In this document: piece after piece, positions 43,503 through 50,609 of the stretch
How positions within the stretch are numbered: position 1 is the stretch's first letter
How the letters are laid out: every line of letters begins with the position of its first letter
Assembly (NCBI GenBank): GCA_002632265.1
Contig: NQOV01000013.1
Span: 1 to 53,141 of the forward strand
Source: Rhodospirillaceae bacterium MC!
GTDB taxonomy: Bacteria > Pseudomonadota > Alphaproteobacteria > MC1
Reading direction: 5' to 3'
DNA: 53,141 bases
Notes under the pieces: model-generated
Told to the model about the DNA's origin: nothing
The model's input: only the letters and a program-made list of their open reading frames with translations
Databases searched by the model: none
Made by a program: the position numbers and the translations under genes

Positions 43503-43973
43503 ATGATAATATTTATGAAAAACTCTTTTACAGTAGTTGAAAGCACCAACCCAGATTTTAAACTAAATACTAAATTTGCGGTATTTCCCTTAATACCTGC
43601 ATTAATGGCCATTTATATATTCTGCTTATGTTGGATATGCCAAAGCATATATTATTTTTACAGCCTAATAATCGAAGGTTATATCTCTCACAATATACCT
43701 ACCATATGTTTTTATAGTATTTTCACTCTTTTTATAGTTGGCGGAATTATTTTTGCTCTTTCCCATAAAAACCAAGTGAGATTCATACATAACGATAACA
43801 CTTTAGAAAAAACAGGATTTAAATTAAGAGATCTTAACATTCAGGCTTTAGATAATGATCTAACCCTAAAAAAATTCACTATCAATACAGATCAAACCCA
43901 AGTAGTTATCGAACCTAATAGCGATCTAGCATATAACCTACTAAAAAACAACATCCAAAAAAAAGGAGTGTGA
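43503..43973 (+). CDS. Uncharacterised membrane protein, single-unit paralogue
   Basis: This 156-residue protein matches one unit of the upstream 300-residue protein. It has FTVVESTNPDFKLNTKF (compare FTIIKSDHPNFKVNDKG), two hydrophobic helices (about 30-55 and 70-93), then LRDLNIQALDNDLTLKKFTINTDQ...VVIEPNSDLAYNLLKN, close to both soluble segments upstream. The two genes lie 40 bases apart and are probably co-transcribed. An ATG at 43515 is a possible later start. Function unknown; the conserved soluble segment after the helices is the likely working part. Confidence 0.72.
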   Translation: MIIFMKNSFTVVESTNPDFKLNTKFAVFPLIPALMAIYIFCLCWICQSIYYFYSLIIEGYISHNIPTICFYSIFTLFIVGGIIFALSHKNQVRFIHNDNTLEKTGFKLRDLNIQALDNDLTLKKFTINTDQTQVVIEPNSDLAYNLLKNNIQKKGV

Positions 43974-44031
43974 ACAAGACGTGATTCTTAAGTTTTTTTC
44001 ATAATAATATTAACAAGATAAGATTAATTTC

Positions 44032-44060
44032 TTGCAATTTAATATAATTATCTATATATT
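44032..44060 (+). promoter_or_regulatory. Promoter of degP
   Basis: TTGCAA (44032-44037) and TATATT (44055-44060) are 17 bases apart, about 65 bases before the start codon. Confidence 0.45.
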
Positions 44061-44125
44061 TAAAGCATACAGTTCTTTTTATATCTTATTCTGTTTACTA
44101 TTATATTTTAGGAGATTACAAAATT

Positions 44126-45580
44126 ATGTTTAAAAATATCATTAAAACTTCCGTCCTAGCAATGGGAATTCTAGGTGGTGCGGTGCTTATGACTACAGGA
44201 ATCACAACCAACGCTTATGCGGTTGCTACTCCTACTAGCTTTGCCCCTTTAGTTAAAAAGGTAATATCTTCAGTTGTTAATATTAGGACTGATGTAGAAA
44301 TTACTAACAATCAAAACATGAACATTCCACCAGAATTAAAAAACATGTTACCCTTTAAAATTCCTGATAAACCTCAAGTCCAAAAGGGAACTTCTTTAGG
44401 ATCTGGATTCATCATCAACGCTAGTAAAGGATACGTTGTAACCAACAACCATGTGGTAGCACATTCTAAAAAAATCACTGTGATTTTAAGTAATGGCGAT
44501 GAAATATCGGCAAGAATTAAAGGACGTGATCCTAAAACAGATCTAGCGGTCTTAGTACTAAATAAGCACAAACAACGCTTAAGCCAAGTTAACTTTGGTA
44601 ATTCGGCACAAGCACAAGTGGGCGATTGGGTTCTTGCGGTTGGTAATCCTTTTGGTTTAGGTGGCACGGTAACCGCAGGGATCATCTCGGCTCGCAATCG
44701 TGATATTCACGCAGGAAGTTACGATGATTTCATTCAAACGGATACCGCCATTAACCGTGGGAATTCGGGCGGACCGCTTTTTAATACTAAAGGCGAAGTA
44801 ATCGGCGTAAATTCTGTAATATATAGTCCTGCAGGAAATTCATCAAGTGCGGGAAGTGTGGGGATTGGCTTTGCTATCTCGTCGAATCTTGCCAAAGATA
44901 TCACAAATAAGCTCATAGCCCATGGATCTGTAGTGCGTGGATGGTTAGGTGTTACCATTACCGATGTTTCAAAAGACGAGGCCGCAGCGTTGGGATTAAG
45001 TACCAATCATGGGGCTTTGGTTAATGATGTATCGCCCAACTCTCCTGCGAGCAAAGCAGGTCTTAAAAAGACAGATGTGATTCTCTCATTTAACGGCAAG
45101 AAAATTGATAGCTCACGCCGAATTCCAACAATCGTAGCCGATACTCCCATTGGGAGAAAAGTACCAGTAATAATCTGGCGAAATGGTAAGCAGTTAACAA
45201 AATATGTAACAATTGAACTTCTTAAGCATCAAAATACCCCAACCACAACCAGACAACATCCGAATAAAAAGCAAGATTCTTCTTATGTGAAAAAGCTCGG
45301 TTTACATCTTAAGGTTTTAACCACAGCGGAAAAAAGCACTTATAATATACCGTCTAACGTCCATGGTTTGATCATTACTGCCATTGATAATAATTCCGAC
45401 GCTCAATCTAAAGGATTAGCACAAGGTTTAATTATCACACACGTAAATAATGTGCCAGTAACTAGCATTAATGATATCAACACCCAAATCAGACACGTAC
45501 AAGCTCAACACAGAAAAGCGATCATGTTAACTATCATGCTTCAAAATCAAAGCCGATTTGTAGCCTTAAAACTTAAATAA
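44126..45580 (+). CDS. degP: Periplasmic serine protease of the DegP/HtrA (Do) family
   Basis: Degrades or refolds damaged envelope proteins. The 484 residues carry a signal peptide ending near NAYA (about residue 32), a trypsin-like domain with catalytic His109 (TNNHVV), Asp139 (KTDLAVL) and Ser214 (GNSGGPL), and two PDZ domains (about 278-370 and 385-480). The two-PDZ layout fits DegP or DegQ/MucD rather than DegS. ATTTTAGGAG precedes the ATG by about 12 bases. With hflKC nearby it adds to an envelope quality-control theme. A 14-base-pair hairpin follows the gene. Confidence 0.93.
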   Translation: MFKNIIKTSVLAMGILGGAVLMTTGITTNAYAVATPTSFAPLVKKVISSVVNIRTDVEITNNQNMNIPPELKNMLPFKIPDKPQVQKGTSLGSGFIINASKGYVVTNNHVVAHSKKITVILSNGDEISARIKGRDPKTDLAVLVLNKHKQRLSQVNFGNSAQAQVGDWVLAVGNPFGLGGTVTAGIISARNRDIHAGSYDDFIQTDTAINRGNSGGPLFNTKGEVIGVNSVIYSPAGNSSSAGSVGIGFAISSNLAKDITNKLIAHGSVVRGWLGVTITDVSKDEAAALGLSTNHGALVNDVSPNSPASKAGLKKTDVILSFNGKKIDSSRRIPTIVADTPIGRKVPVIIWRNGKQLTKYVTIELLKHQNTPTTTRQHPNKKQDSSYVKKLGLHLKVLTTAEKSTYNIPSNVHGLIITAIDNNSDAQSKGLAQGLIITHVNNVPVTSINDINTQIRHVQAQHRKAIMLTIMLQNQSRFVALKLK

Positions 45581-45612
45581 TCCACTGTAATTTCAAAGAC
45601 TAAATGAATAAC

Positions 45613-45656
45613 TATTGCTTACACTAAGATTTTATGATACTATAGTGTAAGCAATA
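45613..45656 (+). terminator. Hairpin between degP and pgk
   Basis: TATTGCTTACACTA (45613-45626) and TAGTGTAAGCAATA (45643-45656) form a perfect 14-base stem around a 16-base loop. The following bases are AT-rich without a continuous T-run. Confidence 0.6.
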
Positions 45657-45720
45657 TTCAATTAAGCAATATTATCATACTTTACATATATTCAGAGATA
45701 AGGACAAGGAATTAATAATC

Positions 45721-46920
45721 ATGAGTAAATTTAAAACATTAGACGGTTTAGACGTTAAAGGCAAACGTGTTGTATTACGTGCGGATTTCAACGTACCATT
45801 CAATAAGGAAGGTCAAATTACAGACACAAGCCGTATTGATCGTACAGTGCCAACCATTCAAGAGCTGGTAAAAGGTGGAGCTTCTGTAGTTATCGTTACC
45901 CATGTGGGACGTCCAAAAGGGGAACGCAATCCAGATTATACAGTTAAGCCACTAGTTGCAGGCTTATCAAAAGCTTTAGGCGGTACATCTGTACAGTTTG
46001 CTGATGATTGCACAGGCGACGCTGTAGAATCTACTGCTAAATCTTTAAAAGCAGGCGAAATTCTTTTATGTGAAAACTTACGTTATTACAAAGAAGAAAC
46101 TAAAAACGATGCGGGCTTTGCCGAAAAATTATCTAAATTAGGTGATCTTTTTGTCAATGACGCTTTCTCAACTGCTCACAGAGCTCACGCATCTACAGAG
46201 GGTATTACTAAGTTTTTACCGTCATATGCAGGACGCTTAATGCAATCGGAAGTTGAGGCTTTATCTTCTGCCTTAGAAAAACCACAAAAACCAGTTGCTG
46301 CAGTAGTTGGCGGAGCGAAAGTTTCTTCTAAGATCGATGTCTTAACTAACCTAATGGAAAAAGTTGACGTTCTTGTTATCGGTGGTGGAATGGCTAACAC
46401 ATTCCTAGCGGCTCAAGGGATTAACGTTGGTAAATCTTTATGTGAAAAAGATTTCCTAGATACTGCTAGAAATATCATGGAAAAAGCAAAAAAAGTCGGT
46501 TGTGAAATCGTATTACCTACTGATGCTACAGTGGCAAAAGAATTCGCCGAAAACGCTCAAAATCGTGTTTGTTCAGTAAATGACATCAAAGAAGATGAAA
46601 TGATGTTGGATATCGGTACAGAATCAGCGAAATTCGTTGCCGAAAAACTTAAAACATGTAAAACAGTTGTTTGGAATGGCCCTATGGGTGCATTCGAAAT
46701 CAAACCATTCGACATGGGTACAGTTGCCGCAGCTAAAGCAGCAGCTCAAGCAACTAAAGCAGGAACTCTAACATCAGTAGCAGGCGGTGGAGACACTGTT
46801 TCCGCTCTAGAACTTGCTGGTGCGAAAGATGACTTCACATACATCTCAACCGCTGGCGGTGCATTCTTAGAATGGCTAGAAGGTAAAACTCTTCCAGGTG
46901 TTGAAGCTGTTAGAGCATAG
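45721..46920 (+). CDS. pgk: Phosphoglycerate kinase
   Basis: A glycolytic and gluconeogenic enzyme that transfers phosphate between 1,3-bisphosphoglycerate and ADP. The 399 residues show RVVLRADFNVPFNKEG (substrate site), VTHVGRPKGERNP, LLCENLRYYKEE, FVNDAFSTAHRAHAS, GGAKVSSKIDVL, VVWNGPMGAFE and the nucleotide loop GGGDTVSALE. AAGGA lies upstream of the ATG. A strong intrinsic terminator follows, so it is transcribed alone. Unlike many neighbours, its 3' end is not C-skewed. Confidence 0.97.
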   Translation: MSKFKTLDGLDVKGKRVVLRADFNVPFNKEGQITDTSRIDRTVPTIQELVKGGASVVIVTHVGRPKGERNPDYTVKPLVAGLSKALGGTSVQFADDCTGDAVESTAKSLKAGEILLCENLRYYKEETKNDAGFAEKLSKLGDLFVNDAFSTAHRAHASTEGITKFLPSYAGRLMQSEVEALSSALEKPQKPVAAVVGGAKVSSKIDVLTNLMEKVDVLVIGGGMANTFLAAQGINVGKSLCEKDFLDTARNIMEKAKKVGCEIVLPTDATVAKEFAENAQNRVCSVNDIKEDEMMLDIGTESAKFVAEKLKTCKTVVWNGPMGAFEIKPFDMGTVAAAKAAAQATKAGTLTSVAGGGDTVSALELAGAKDDFTYISTAGGAFLEWLEGKTLPGVEAVRA

Positions 46921-47009
46921 TTAATTCAATAAGTGCTTAATTCAATAAGAGCATAGTTCAATAAGATCTATCATGGAATAAGTATTTAATAACTTAAGCC
47001 AACCAAAAG

Positions 47010-47045
47010 GGCGTTATATGTTTAATTACATATAACGCCTTTTTT
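47010..47045 (+). terminator. Intrinsic terminator of pgk
   Basis: GGCGTTATATGT (47010-47021) pairs with ACATATAACGCC (47028-47039), a six-base loop, followed by a long T-rich run. This is the clearest Rho-independent terminator in the window. Confidence 0.92.
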
Positions 47046-47054
47046 CTTTTTTTG

Positions 47055-47083
47055 TTGACAATATATTATAGAATTATTAGAAT
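47055..47083 (+). promoter_or_regulatory. Promoter of the Sel1-repeat gene
   Basis: TTGACA (47055-47060) and TAGAAT (47078-47083) are 17 bases apart. It begins directly in the T-run of the pgk terminator. Confidence 0.6.
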
Positions 47084-47130
47084 TGTTAGAATTATTAACA
47101 GAATAAAATAACTAGATAAGGATAACATAC

Positions 47131-47940
47131 ATGAAAATGGTTGTGAAAAATAAACAAGTCGCACTTTCATCCCAAACTCTAAGGGGTGGGAAAAGTATTA
47201 TATTAATCATGGTACTATGTAATATATTCTTGTTACCAACCATAGCCTTTTCACAATCTGACTCATATTCCGTAAATACAGAGAAAAAAGAACCAAATAC
47301 ATCCATAACAAAACTAGCCTTAAAGAATGATAAAATTGCCCAAAATAAGCTCGGAGATTTCTATGAAAATCAAGCACACCCAGATTACGAAAAGGCACTT
47401 TATTGGTATGAGAAATCCGCCAACCAAGGATACGCCCCAGCTCAATATAACTTAGCTATAATCTATGAATTCAGAAACAGACTAAATCCAGAGTATAAAA
47501 AATCATTGTATTGGCTTAAAAAATCCGTCAACCAAGGCTACGCACCAGCTCAAAATGGTTTAGGCATGCTTTATTCCATGGGGCGAGGAATTCCACAAGA
47601 TAATAAAAAGGCCTTATATTGGTTTACTAAATCCGCTAATAATGGTGGTCGCATGGGTCAATATAATTTAGCACTATCTTATAAACGTGGAGACGGAATT
47701 AAACAAGATTATAAAAAAGCATTTTATTGGTTTACCAAATCCGCTAGGCAAAACTATTCCATGGCCTATGAAGAATTGGGAAAAGCCTACCAAAACGCCA
47801 ACGGAGTAGAAAAAGATTATCTTAAAGCACTAATTATGTACTATAAAGCGTTAAAACTCGGCGATACCAACGTAACAGAATACATAGAACAAATGAATCT
47901 CGACATCATAAAAAACGCCAAAAAACAATCCCTAGAGTAA
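47131..47940 (+). CDS. Exported Sel1-repeat protein
   Basis: The 269-residue protein has an N-terminal export signal (hydrophobic core about 22-40, likely cut near AFS/QSD) and about five Sel1 repeats between residues 65 and 255. Examples are KALYWYEKSANQGYAPAQYNLA and KALYWFTKSANNGGRMGQYNLA. Unlike the Sel1 protein at 37547 it lacks a lipobox Cys. AAGGAT lies upstream of the ATG. Its stop overlaps the 3' end of convergent speE by nine bases, so no terminator separates them. Confidence 0.88.
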   Translation: MKMVVKNKQVALSSQTLRGGKSIILIMVLCNIFLLPTIAFSQSDSYSVNTEKKEPNTSITKLALKNDKIAQNKLGDFYENQAHPDYEKALYWYEKSANQGYAPAQYNLAIIYEFRNRLNPEYKKSLYWLKKSVNQGYAPAQNGLGMLYSMGRGIPQDNKKALYWFTKSANNGGRMGQYNLALSYKRGDGIKQDYKKAFYWFTKSARQNYSMAYEELGKAYQNANGVEKDYLKALIMYYKALKLGDTNVTEYIEQMNLDIIKNAKKQSLE

Positions 47941-48789
47941 ATCAGCTATATAATTAGGCAAAGAAAACGACGAAACATGAATTTGTGGATTATAATACTT
48001 AGTTGTGATCCCTAAAGTGTTCCATTTTTTGCCGATTTGCTCACAGGTTTTTTGGCGGTTTTGTGGATCATCACAGCCCCAACCTAAAGTCATTAGTCCG
48101 CCGACGTAAGTTGGTACTGGGACAGTGGCAAAAGTGTTATCTTTAAAGCCTGCACTTTTCATACGATTGTTGGTAACGCTCACTTCATCAGGTTGGAAGA
48201 ATGGCACGCCGTTTTGAGTGATTAGAATTCCGCCAGTGGTTAAACATCGGCGACAATTTTTATAGAAATCTATCGTAAACAATACTTCGCCGACGCCAAT
48301 GGGATCGGTAGAATCTACGATTATCACATCGTATTTATTTGTTGTTTCTGCCACATATTTAATACCGTCGGCAAACATTAGATTTGTGCGTGGATTATCA
48401 AAAGCGTCGGCACAAATGGATTTAAAATATTTCTTAGAAATATCAACAACCGTCGAATCCAACTCCACCATGGTAACCGCTACATCCTGATGAGCTAAAA
48501 CCTCACGCAAGACCCCACCGTCGCCACCACCGATAATAAGGACATTTGATACATTCCCATGAGCCATGATCGGTAAATGTGCCATGATCTCATGATAAAA
48601 AAATTCATCTCGTTCTGTTACTTGGATAACTCCGTCTAAGGCCATAACGTTACCAAAATACGGATTTTTAAAGACTACTAACTCTTGGAATTCTGTTTTA
48701 TCCGAAAACAAAACCTCTTCCACATCAAACTTCTGTGCATAGCCCTTATTGACGATCCCCGCATGTAACTTTTCTTCATAAAACTTCAT
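47932..48789 (-). CDS. speE: Spermidine synthase
   Basis: Transfers an aminopropyl group from decarboxylated SAM to putrescine. The 285 residues show ALDGVIQVTERDEFFYHEMM-like substrate binding (here HEIMAHLP), the SAM-type loop IIGGGDGGVLREVL near residue 85, VELDSTVVDISKKYF and IIVDSTDPIGVGEVLF. speD lies immediately upstream on the same strand, so the two form a polyamine operon, although a family A hairpin separates them by 148 bases. Confidence 0.95.
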   Translation of the reverse strand: MKFYEEKLHAGIVNKGYAQKFDVEEVLFSDKTEFQELVVFKNPYFGNVMALDGVIQVTERDEFFYHEIMAHLPIMAHGNVSNVLIIGGGDGGVLREVLAHQDVAVTMVELDSTVVDISKKYFKSICADAFDNPRTNLMFADGIKYVAETTNKYDVIIVDSTDPIGVGEVLFTIDFYKNCRRCLTTGGILITQNGVPFFQPDEVSVTNNRMKSAGFKDNTFATVPVPTYVGGLMTLGWGCDDPQNRQKTCEQIGKKWNTLGITTKYYNPQIHVSSFSLPNYIADLL

Positions 48790-48841
48790 TCTATATTTTC
48801 CTTTTATATTTTCCTTATTATATTAATTTGTATCAGCATAA

Positions 48842-48962
48842 AAAATGCCTAATAGCTATGGTTTAGTATTGGCGAAAACATGGCCAGTAGGTGCTTTAAG
48901 GCAATACGTACATGTATATGTACTACCTTAGTATTGCCTAATGGCCGTGTTTTTCGCCAATA
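48842..48962 (-). repeat. Family A hairpin after speD, with a stem arm copied from the gene end
   Basis: On the plus strand, ATTGGCGAAAACATGGCCA (48868-48886) pairs with TGGCCGTGTTTTTCGCCAAT (48942-48961), allowing one bulge and one wobble. The second arm is the complement of the last six codons of speD. Inner arms AAGGCAATAC and GTATTGCCT and the loop GTACATGTATATGTACTACC complete the element. The loop keeps the TACATGTA and TACCTTAG signature of family A. Confidence 0.85.
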
Positions 48963-49342
48963 CCTCTTCTGTGGCGTTCAATTGTTGCTTTCTCCACCAT
49001 AAATTCTTCTTGAATCACGCTTGCGGATATATCTGGATTAGCATGACCACACATGAATATATCTATGGCGGCGTAGCGTTCTTCTGGCCATGAGTGGATC
49101 GAGATATGGGATTCGGCTAATACCAACACCCCAGACACACCAAAATTCGGCTCAAAGTGATGAAAGTGAGAGTATAAAATAGTTGCTCCTCCTGCTAAAG
49201 CGGATTTAGTTAGGATCTCTGCTATTTTTTCCTTATTGTCCAAATAGTGATCTGTCCAGATATCTACCAGTAAATGGCGACCAGCAAAGCGGATATCATC
49301 TTCGGTTATGAAATAATCAACATTATCTTTATGTTCTTCCAT
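48938..49342 (-). CDS. speD: S-adenosylmethionine decarboxylase proenzyme (SpeD/SpeH, class 1B)
   Basis: Supplies decarboxylated SAM for spermidine. The proenzyme cleaves itself between Glu77 and Ser78 in LAESHISIHSWPE, and Ser78 becomes the pyruvoyl cofactor. His83 and Cys98 keep the spacing of the Thermotoga enzyme (Ser63, His68, Cys83). I choose the ATG at 49342, which has AGGAGAG upstream, over a longer frame from 49390. The resulting 134 residues fit class 1B. The last six codons form one arm of a family A hairpin. Confidence 0.94.
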   Translation of the reverse strand: MEEHKDNVDYFITEDDIRFAGRHLLVDIWTDHYLDNKEKIAEILTKSALAGGATILYSHFHHFEPNFGVSGVLVLAESHISIHSWPEERYAAIDIFMCGHANPDISASVIQEEFMVEKATIERHRRGIGEKHGH

Positions 49343-49426
49343 GATATTTTTCTCTCCTGTTATTGTTTTTTTCAATAAGTAATTTTCCATAAAAATTATT
49401 ATGGCTAGTTTACAATATTACAGATC

Positions 49427-49479
49427 AAAATACAATATTAAAAATTAAAATGCAATATTAATTTTTAATATTGTATTTT
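49427..49479. promoter_or_regulatory. Perfect 20-base inverted repeat overlapping the pheST promoter
   Basis: The arms 49427-49446 and 49460-49479 are exact complements around a 13-base loop. The second arm contains the -35 element of the pheST promoter. It is therefore upstream of the predicted start of transcription. It could be a protein-binding site, a DNA cruciform, or a terminator of transcription entering from elsewhere. Confidence 0.65.
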
Positions 49480-49499
49480 TGTTCATATTCGTTTATAAT
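49471..49499 (+). promoter_or_regulatory. Promoter of pheST
   Basis: TTGTAT (49471-49476) and TATAAT (49494-49499) are 17 bases apart. Transcription would start near 49506, just before a ten-codon reading frame (49508-49540). Confidence 0.6.
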
Positions 49500-49507
49500 A
49501 TATCCAT

Positions 49508-49540
49508 ATGAAAAATAAATCTAAACTTGAGACTAGGTAA
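49508..49540 (+). CDS. Possible ten-codon leader peptide of pheST
   Basis: The frame reads MKNKSKLETR and stop. Its ATG would be two or three bases from the predicted 5' end of the mRNA, and its last codons contain the AGGT that serves as the pheS ribosome binding site. It holds no Phe codon, so it is not a classical attenuator leader; translational coupling is a possibility. Very short frames arise by chance, so confidence is low. Confidence 0.25.
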   Translation: MKNKSKLETR

Positions 49541-49546
49541 TCTAAT

Positions 49547-50608
49547 ATGGAAGAAATCAAAAAATCAGCTGAAGATAGTATCTTAAATGCTGGATCTATC
49601 AAAGATCTAGAAGATATCAGAGTGAAATATATGGGCAAAAAGGGCGAGATCACATCTTTAATGAAAAACATGGGCAGTTTATCCAATGAGGAAAAGCCCG
49701 CTTATGGTCAAGCCATAAATAACTTAAAGGATCACGTTAACACCCTGCTAGATAACAAAAAAAGCGAACTTAATACAATCGAATTAAACGCTCGCTTACA
49801 AGATGAAACATTAGATGTTACCTTGCCACCATACGAAACATTCGAAGGTTCTATTCATCCAGTAACTCAAACCATTGAAGAGATCATCTCTATTTTTGGC
49901 GAAATGGGATTCACTGTGGCAGAAGGTCCGAACATCGAAGATGATTGGCATAATTTCACCGCCTTAAACATCCCAGAGTATCACCCTGCACGCCAAGAAC
50001 ATGACACATTCTATTTACCAGCCGATGAAAACGATCAACGCTTTGTTTTAAGAACCCATACATCCCCTGTCCAGATCCGTACTATGGAAACACAAAAACC
50101 ACCTTTTAGAGTTATCTGTCCAGGGCGTACCTATCGCTCGGATTCCGACGCTACACATACCCCCATGTTCCACCAAGTGGAAATGATCGTGGTAGAAGAG
50201 AATGTCAATTTCGCCCACCTAAAGGGATGTATTATAGAATTCTGCCGTAAATTTTTTGGCGTAGATGATCTGCCAGTGCGTTTTCGCCCTAGCTTTTTCC
50301 CTTTTACCGAACCGTCGGCAGAAGTTGACATCGGCTGTTCTAAAAAGGACGGAGCATTAAAAATAGGCGGTGGAGATGACTGGCTAGAGATCCTAGGAAG
50401 TGGGATGATACATCCTAACGTACTGAAAAATGCGGGTTTAGATCCTGAAAAGTATCAAGGTTTCGCTTTAGGTATGGGGATTGAGCGTATTGCCATGTTA
50501 AAATATGGTATTGCCGATTTACGTACATTTTATGATTCCGATCTCCGTTGGTTACGTCATTACGGATTCAAAGCACTACAACAACCTAACCTATTAAGAG
50601 GAGAATAA
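49547..50608 (+). CDS. pheS: Phenylalanyl-tRNA synthetase alpha subunit
   Basis: The catalytic subunit of PheRS. The 353 residues include an N-terminal coiled-coil arm for tRNA binding (about 10-85) and the class II core: HPVTQTIEEIISIFGEMGF, TFYLPADENDQRFVLRTHTSPVQIR (motif 2 region), FHQVEMIVVEENV and motif 3 GFALGMGIERIAMLKYGI. The pheT start lies one base after its stop, so the two are translationally coupled. Confidence 0.97.
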   Translation: MEEIKKSAEDSILNAGSIKDLEDIRVKYMGKKGEITSLMKNMGSLSNEEKPAYGQAINNLKDHVNTLLDNKKSELNTIELNARLQDETLDVTLPPYETFEGSIHPVTQTIEEIISIFGEMGFTVAEGPNIEDDWHNFTALNIPEYHPARQEHDTFYLPADENDQRFVLRTHTSPVQIRTMETQKPPFRVICPGRTYRSDSDATHTPMFHQVEMIVVEENVNFAHLKGCIIEFCRKFFGVDDLPVRFRPSFFPFTEPSAEVDIGCSKKDGALKIGGGDDWLEILGSGMIHPNVLKNAGLDPEKYQGFALGMGIERIAMLKYGIADLRTFYDSDLRWLRHYGFKALQQPNLLRGE

Positions 50609-50609
50609 A

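Noticed and set aside
49343-49546. Phe-type transcription attenuator before pheS
   Set aside because: The hairpin lies upstream of the predicted transcript start and the short frame has no Phe codons.
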